A stretch of 64,000 nt of DNA, from the NCBI GenBank assembly GCA_014529385.2, contig CM043962.1:87839680-87903679 (forward strand), read 5' to 3'. This DNA is from Adiantum capillus-veneris (Eukaryota; Streptophyta; Polypodiopsida; Polypodiales; Pteridaceae). This document shows positions 58,200 through 64,000 of the stretch, piece after piece; the first letter of the stretch is position 1, and each line of letters starts with the position of its first letter. The notes under the pieces are model-generated. The model had not been told where the DNA came from. It saw only the letters and a list, made by a program, of their open reading frames with translations, and made no database searches. Made by a program: the position numbers and the translations under genes.

Positions 58200-59869
58200 T
58201 TGAGGCTTTTGGTAACCATGTTTGCACTTGTGATCTTAGCATTATTGAAAATACTAAAATACGTAGAATTTTGGCCAAAGGGCTCAATCTATACCTAGCT
58301 TTTCCAAAAACCCGTACCTTGCTCTATCAACTATAATAAGTTGTCTCACTGACCTTGTCAGTGCTCTCCGATTGGAGATGATAGTCCTACCGGACTTAAG
58401 GGAAGTTGTGAAGGAATGCTTCCTTCATAAAATATCACAACTTCCTAGTAAATGGTTATCATCTAATGATTCTTGGCTTACTTCTCAGCTAACATTTGAT
58501 TTCCAAAAAATCTATGATAAATGGTTTGTTGTCGAGCTTGACAAAAGCTCTAACTGTACCACTATCATTTGCAAATACCTTGCTTGGAAGGCCGCTCGTA
58601 ATCGAGTATCTAGTAAGGAATTCTGTCATATTAAATCTCCACTACAAACAGTTACCAATAAAATTGCTAAACACTTAGGGCTTCTAGGCTACTTTGTGCT
58701 GAACACTAAGTTACCATTGTTATTTCCCACTTATAAAATTCATAAGCAGAAGTTCAAGTGGATATCCGATGCCTCCAATAGTATTTTTTAATGATATCGC
58801 CAAGGATATTACTTTTTGCCTTGACCTTAAACTATTTGAATTTGAGCTTATTTGTGTCACTAAACAGAAAATCTGCCAGGACTTCTTACATGTTCAATAT
58901 AATCCCTTTTGGCTTACAAAAAACTCTACAGAGGTCTCGCTTAACCTTCCTTAGAATATCTTCCACATTTTTACCTGCGGACATTACACAATGTTACGAA
59001 AACATTGCCCTTGAAGGGGATCTTGGCCTTAAGATTGTTCTTGCCAAGGTGATTAAATTGGCTTTCTCCAATGCTAGAAAGAAATAGCTTTTCTACATCT
59101 CGCTTTCCAAAAAACCCAGGTGGATTAACGTATCTCACTCCGTACACTCCTTACACTTTAATGAAGCTAAGCTTTGCTCCTACATCTCCTGGCTGCTGTG
59201 TAACTGCTCTATAGTTTTAGGTGGTCTTTGCTTTAACCAATGCCTAGGCATCCCCATGGGATTCTCATGCTCTCCACTTATGTGTAATATTTACATTGCT
59301 TTCTTTGATTACAAGTGGTGTTTCAAGACCATGGAATCTTACAAAAATAAGCTTTCACAGTTCAGAAATACCTATAGATACATGGATGACTTACTTAGTG
59401 TCAACAATAGAGACTTCCCCAATGAAATTTGTCTGATTTACCCTCAGACCTTAAAATTGAACCTACCTCTCTCCATGAGATCGTCACACCCAATGGGGCT
59501 TTCTGCACATCTGTCCAATTCCTTAACCTCTCTATCTCCCTTCATATCCCATTTGCTGGTGGGTATGACTTAAGGTTTGTGGAGAAAAGGGATCTCCTGA
59601 AACTACAACTTATAGAACTCATAAAAAAGAATAGAAATAGGCCTTACAAGGTGGCTATTAGCTCTTGTATCAGCCTGCTACACTTAATTTGCTATTCTTC
59701 CTCTGACCCTTTTCTTACCTGGGAGGAGATTTTTTTACTAATCAGAAAGTATTGCCTGAACGGGTTTAATAGAAATCAAATCTGTAACAATATTATACAA
59801 GCTCTCACCCAACATAATTGGCCTGGGTTACGCTTTAAACAAGAGAATCTCATTTCTTTAATTAGGTAG
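58200..59869 (+). pseudogene. Non-LTR-type reverse transcriptase with YMDD, Penelope-like or related
   Basis: Legible motifs in order are IRRILAKGLNLYLAFPKT (58258), FVVELDKSSNCTTIICKYLA (about 58530), PTYKIHKQKFKWISDASNS, motif A PADITQCYENI (about 58974-59006), motif B LGIPMGFSCSPLMCNIYI (about 59245), motif C YRYMDDLLSVNN (YMDD at 59379-59390) and FLNLSISLHI...DLRFVEKRD. Frameshifts lie near 58785 and 59430, and a TAG follows RKK at 59085-59087. The YRYxDDLLxxNN...KRD pattern matches a reverse transcriptase class common in animals and protists, close to Penelope-like elements in my reading. No LTR was seen. It ends at TAG 59867-59869, inside a hairpin. Confidence 0.75.
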
Positions 59870-59913
59870 TAGGCCCATACACAATGGGCCTACTACCAAC
59901 CCATTGTGTATGG
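59866..59913 (+). other. Two overlapping, mutually exclusive hairpins at the end of the YMDD element
   Basis: GTAGTAGGCCCA (59866-59877) pairs with TGGGCCTACTAC (59885-59896). Alternatively CCATACACAATGGG (59875-59888) pairs with CCCATTGTGTATGG (59900-59913). The middle segment belongs to both, so only one can form at a time. The reverse-transcriptase stop codon lies inside the first arm. Confidence 0.8.
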
Positions 59914-59979
59914 CACCTTACACTGGAGGGGTGAAGCGTTTGCATTCTTTGCTCTGTCTAAAATCTGTCAAATTTTGCC

Positions 59980-60698
59980 TCACTCCCTCCCTTGTAACAT
60001 TTTTTCACATATGTAATGTGGTCTAGAAAAAATTGAGATGCCTTCGATGGTGTACAATGTGCACACACCGAACGAGCCTGCTCCAATCCTCATACCTTCT
60101 ACCAAGGCTTCGTGATGGATGCCGACCAGATGAGCACACTTTGCATTCAAAGCAGTGCGCATGATTGTGCCGTTGCTGTTGGCATCGGATCGACCTCCCA
60201 AAGCTGCTTGCGCATCTTGGGCCATCTTCAATCTCTTGGGTAAGGTTGCTTGGTCCTGCGCTTTCACACGCTTCATCTTTACCTTTGTTCTACCCACAAT
60301 TTATCCCAGAGCTCTAATTTTGACATGTTGCAGGTAGGTGGGATATCTTCCTTTAAGTCTCTGCAACATACTTTCATATTGCCCAACACTGTCCTGACCT
60401 TGTGGTGTGGGTCAAATTCTTGTATCCCTGTTGGAAGCAACAACTCGTATTGGCCTTCAAGTTTCAACCTGCGCTCTGTGTTCTCTTATATAGCGCTAGT
60501 GATTTCTTTGATGTAGACATCACTTTCACTAATCTGTTGTATGCAATCAGCTGCACATGATGAGTTTGCCAAAATACATTCTTTACGAATGACACACATA
60601 ATACATTTCTTTTGATCTGGCGTCATACTTGTCCTGACAATAAAAAAACAACATATCAAATACAAATTCGTGGTTGCGAATGAAACAAACACTCTCAC
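59980..60698 (-). CDS. Exons of an unidentified minus-strand gene
   Basis: Minus-strand segments at 60698-60486, 60467-60279 and 60297-59980 read in succession: KKCIMCVIRKECILANSSC...IQQISESDVYIKEI, KLEGQYELLLPTGIQEFDPH and MKRVKAQDQATLPKRLKMAQ...EALVEGMRIGAGSFGVCTLY. Acceptor-like TTGTCAG and TGCAG words lie near 60640 and 60330. RIGAGSFGVCTL resembles the Gly-rich loop of a protein kinase, which would make this the N-terminal part of a kinase-like gene. The rest of such a kinase is not visible here, so this is tentative. Confidence 0.4.
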
Positions 60699-60699
60699 A

Positions 60700-61390
60700 C
60701 TATCTTAGGTAAACTCTCACACTATCTCAGGTAAACTCTTAACCACCACTTGAAGACTTTAACAAATGTGCAAGGAAATTGAAAATAATCTTCACTTAAA
60801 ATTGCAATCTCTTACATGTGTAAAATGCAGTTCAAACAAGTAGTTTATAAGAACTTAATTCAGATCAAACAATACATGTTAACAATTTGGCACATTTCAG
60901 CATATATTGAATTTTTAACTTATATTTTTTTCGTGCACACATATTAATTCAAACAAAATATACACCGACTTAAAAAATTTAAAAACAATTAAAACATTGG
61001 AAGTATACAACTTGGACTAGCAAATTGTGTTCACACACTGTTTTACATAGAATTTATGAAAATGTAGCAATCAAAAAGCGATGATAATTGATTCTCTTTA
61101 AAAAGATACAAAAGAATATTTAACATGCAAATTGTGTGCATTTGGATTTTTTACAGATAATTTATGTAAATGAAGCATTAAAAATAGCGATAATGCTTGA
61201 GAGTCCTTTAAAAAGATTAAAAATTAATATTAAACGTGCAATTTGTGTGCAAATACTTTTTTACATATAATTTCTATAAATGGAAAATTTAAAATAGCGA
61301 TGATTGATGAATAAAGTATTCTTTTGAATATGATTAGCTAGTATATAATTTCAAATGGACAGTTAAAAACAACAAAATTAAACAATTCAT
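60700..61390. other. AT-rich non-coding interval
   Basis: No gene is supported. Three blocks of about 125 bp share AATAGCGAT(G/A)AT, CTTTAAAAAGAT and GTGCAATTTGTGTGCA words (61070, 61180, 61290) and look like a weak tandem repeat. Confidence 0.5.
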
Positions 61391-61397
61391 ACATTTT

Positions 61398-62005
61398 GTA
61401 TATGAAATACTCTGCACAGCCACGTTATCAACCAAGTATTTCATATACTTAATACTTAAAAAATTAATTGCACATGCACATACAAATTATATGACGTTCG
61501 TACGGCCGGGTTAACGACCTGAACACCACATTTATGCAAAAAAGATGCTTCTAACAAACGACACTCTATTAGCCGCGTTACCGATCGAGTGCCGTCTGAA
61601 TCTAAGGAAAAACAATGGCATACATATGAACATCATATAGCCGCGTTATCGATCGATGCCCATACGTTTTTTGGGAAAGGGAAAGGTAAGTTGACTTACC
61701 ATAAGGATACTAGATTCACTGCGTTACTGACGTAGTACCTAGACAGTAACCCAATACTTACCACAAGGACACCATCTTCCCCGCGTCATCGAGGTGATGC
61801 CCCCGTGATAAGCACTGTTCCGTAGAACAACTTACACACACACTCCCATTGTGTGGTAAGGTACCTTATTACTGCCGTGCACTACGACAAAAGGAACGCT
61901 ACCACACAACACATACACACGCACAAACACATACCCAGATTGTGTGGTTAGGTACTCTGCTGCTGCTACGCGCATTATGACGTAGAGCACTCTCCCACAT
62001 GACCT
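61398..62005. repeat. Array of about eight short hairpins with a shared core
   Basis: Each unit has two inverted arms of 4-14 bp around a spacer of 18-24 nt resembling GCCGCGTTATCGATC. Unit 1 has a perfect 14-bp stem (61398-61411 with 61435-61448). Unit 3 has ACGACACTC (61558) against GAGTGCCGT (61587) with one mismatch. Core positions are about 61424, 61511, 61577, 61645, 61723, 61785, 61874 and 61972. Arm sequences differ between units while pairing within each unit is mostly kept; many mismatches look like C-to-T changes. Confidence 0.65.
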
Positions 62006-62052
62006 ACTCTCTCCCTCTCTCCTCTCTCCTCTCAATGTACCTGCAAAGGTGG

Positions 62053-62054
<2 letters not shown>

Positions 62055-62127
<73 letters not shown>
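62055..62127. repeat. CT microsatellite, about 73 bp
   Basis: An uninterrupted CT run. Glu-Arg translations on the minus strand are artefacts. Confidence 0.95.
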
Positions 62128-62130
<3 letters not shown>

Positions 62131-62157
62131 GATGAAAGCAAGACAAAATAACACCCA

Positions 62158-62177
62158 GCGGGCCCGATTGGGCCCGC
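62158..62177. other. GCGGGCCC/GGGCCCGC hairpin
   Basis: An 8-bp perfect GC stem with a GATT loop, in a short GC-rich patch where GAGCCCG recurs (62193, 62224). Confidence 0.7.
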
Positions 62178-62289
62178 GTATATATAATTCTGCGAGCCCG
62201 CCGGGCTTTTTAGTATTCTCAACGAGCCCGTAGGGAAAATGATAAACCATGACGAGAGTTTAGTGGGTTTGCAGGTCACCATTAACCGG

Positions 62290-64000
62290 GTTCTGTGTGA
62301 TTATGTATAGTTTAATTATGTAAAGGTGTCAATAAGACCTTGTGATCACACAAAATTTGACGTAATTATGTAAATATTAAATCCCTGTCCACCAACAATC
62401 CAATACCAAAAAGTGTACATGTTAGGTGTGCATGCGGAGGTCCATAATATTATTCCCATGAAGACTGTCGTCAAAACGAATCTCAACAAAACTACCAAGC
62501 ACTGTGTAGTTCCAGCTATCCATGAGCTATTGAATCCCACATTTGGTCTATTGTGAGTGTGCATTTGACCCAAATTTCAAAAATTTGGCCAGCATCTTTT
62601 TTGCAGTTTGATAATTTTTCAAATTTCCATATGCTACCATTTCTTACAAGACCCTCAAAGGAGGCTGACAACATTAAAAAAAGGAAAAAAAACAGTTACT
62701 ATCAATTTGTAGTACGTCAAAATGTAAAATGTCCCCGTTGTTTTGTTCTTCCAAACTAGATAACCTTGCATTCATTTATATTACCATTTCAACACTCATT
62801 TGAATACATATTGAGATTTTTCTTGCCAAGAAACAACCTGCAAAACCATTATGTCCAAGATTCCATATTTGAGCTTGAGTTATCTAATGTACTCATACCA
62901 CTCCATGACCAAAAAGCAAAATCCAATATGCTAATAAGAGCCTTACCTCGACTTGGAACCACCTCATGTGATACAGAAAATCACAAGGGAATATTCAAAA
63001 AACCATTCCCAAAATTAAACAATACTGAGTAGGTACAGATGCACCTACCTATATGTAGATTTTTTTGAAACTCATATTGTTGATGCATGATATCTTGAAG
63101 ATGAGCACACGCCAAAGGCCATATTCTGCTACCTCTAAGCAATAAGGTCATGTTCTTGATCAGCTCTGAATCCAAGTTGTCGATGTTGTGTGTAGCTGTT
63201 AAATCTTAGATAATAAAACATAATTGAATTTTTACATTCAAAAGACAACTGGCAATGGAACAAGGAATAGATAAGTACAAAAACAACTCAGCATTAGAAT
63301 CATTTAAGTACAATGTTTGTGAGAAAGAGATCCCCTTTTAGTATGCAGATAGTAAAGGAACTTCCCAAGTCATAAGTGAGTGCTCCATCCAGAGTAAGAT
63401 AGATTGCCAAAGTAAAAAAAAACCTTCCAAGATAAGATAGAGTCCCTACCTGCATACATCCAAACAAGACAACAATTTAGTTCGCCTTGGATGTGTTTTA
63501 TAGGTATCAATGGACCATACCAGTTGTTATCCATGTCCATCTTACAAACTTTTTTTTACTTTAACAAGCTTAGTGATATATGTGTACAAAATGTTCTTCT
63601 TTTTCTCTTTTTCATATACCCAAGTTTCTAGCAAAAAATATTATTCTGATTAGAAGGCCACCACCCCTTCTAATCCAAGTGTCATAGTCCCGTAAAATAT
63701 CCTTCAAGATTAATGAAACTCTACCATATCAATTAATAAAAGAAGCTATAAAAATTCCTATTATAGCTCAAAAAAGTATCAAGCTAGTTTATGTTTGTTT
63801 AGGTCAAATAAAGTTTATGCTCTTCATGGTATATGGAATCCAAAACTTCCTTTAGTTTGTATATCTTTTACCTGATAAATCTCTGAGCACATTAAGTGTC
63901 AAGGAGCCCTTGAAGGAAAACCCATGAAGCTCTAAAGAAAAAACGTGCCATTATGGTTTTTGTTTCTAAACTTTATCTGTCTTTGTGATACAAAATTCTT
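62290..64000. other. Non-coding interval at the window end
   Basis: I see no gene, array or structured element that I can support. ORFs are short and AT-biased. Confidence 0.4.

Noticed and set aside
61398-61700. Hammerhead or twister ribozymes
   Set aside because: The core GCCGCGTTATCGATC does not contain the conserved core nucleotides of those ribozymes as I know them.
61398-62005. CRISPR-like array
   Set aside because: The units are hairpins with a variable arm and conserved core, not identical direct repeats with unique spacers, and the sequence is nuclear plant DNA.

Overview
The window reads as repeat-dense nuclear DNA of a land plant. The evidence is plant-type chromodomain Ty3/gypsy elements, one primed by initiator tRNA-Met; an Athila/Tat-like gypsy element primed by tRNA-Asp; and a plant-style FCP1/HAD domain with a DLNG motif. 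A transposase-like family and a YMDD reverse transcriptase that I associate more with animals, algae and protists make a seed-free plant such as a fern or lycophyte more likely than a flowering plant. That placement is inference. No intact single-copy gene, tRNA or rRNA was found; almost every coding stretch is broken.

Layout. 1-5602: decayed minus-strand chromovirus A with two LTR copies and a large deletion in gag. 5603-10070: non-coding, with strikingly precise fold-back hairpins at 8.3-9.0 kb. 10.07-15.8 kb: a plus-strand multi-exon locus of unknown type ending in an FCP1-like phosphatase domain; its introns are built of GGTAC-rich minisatellites. 16.0-37.65 kb: retroelement B, Athila/Tat-like, with LTRs that face opposite ways. 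38.5-39.25 kb: minus-strand exons of a DDE-transposase-like gene whose 3' exons lie on the plus strand at 22.3-24.1 kb. 39.3-49 kb: microsatellites, local tandem repeats and one dispersed repeat pair. 49.6-56 kb: minus-strand chromovirus C. 56.9-59.9 kb: degenerate plus-strand YMDD reverse transcriptase. 60.0-60.7 kb: exons of an unidentified minus-strand gene. 61.4-62.0 kb: an array of short hairpins with a shared core. 62.3-64 kb: nothing recognised.

The central reading is a two-step rearrangement. Element B inserted into a GGTAC-rich intron of the transposase-like gene and duplicated CACAC. A later inversion of about 8.1 kb (16031-24130), with one breakpoint inside gag, turned round the 5' LTR, leader, most of gag and the 3' part of the transposase-like gene. 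Four observations agree: the two LTRs are inverted, the five-base duplication sits on the outer side of each, the gag reading frame is continuous across the two breakpoints, and the transposase-like exons are splice-phase compatible across the insertion. Before these events the FCP1-like locus and the transposase-like gene were convergent neighbours sharing the same intron repeats, so they may belong to one undescribed unit.

Other unusual points: a second retropepsin-like domain after the integrase of element B; an internal copy of its polypurine tract; palindromes spaced about 285 bp apart in both of its untranslated regions; a 1.3-kb TTAA-flanked element; and a possible gag intron in chromovirus C that spans the primer-binding site.
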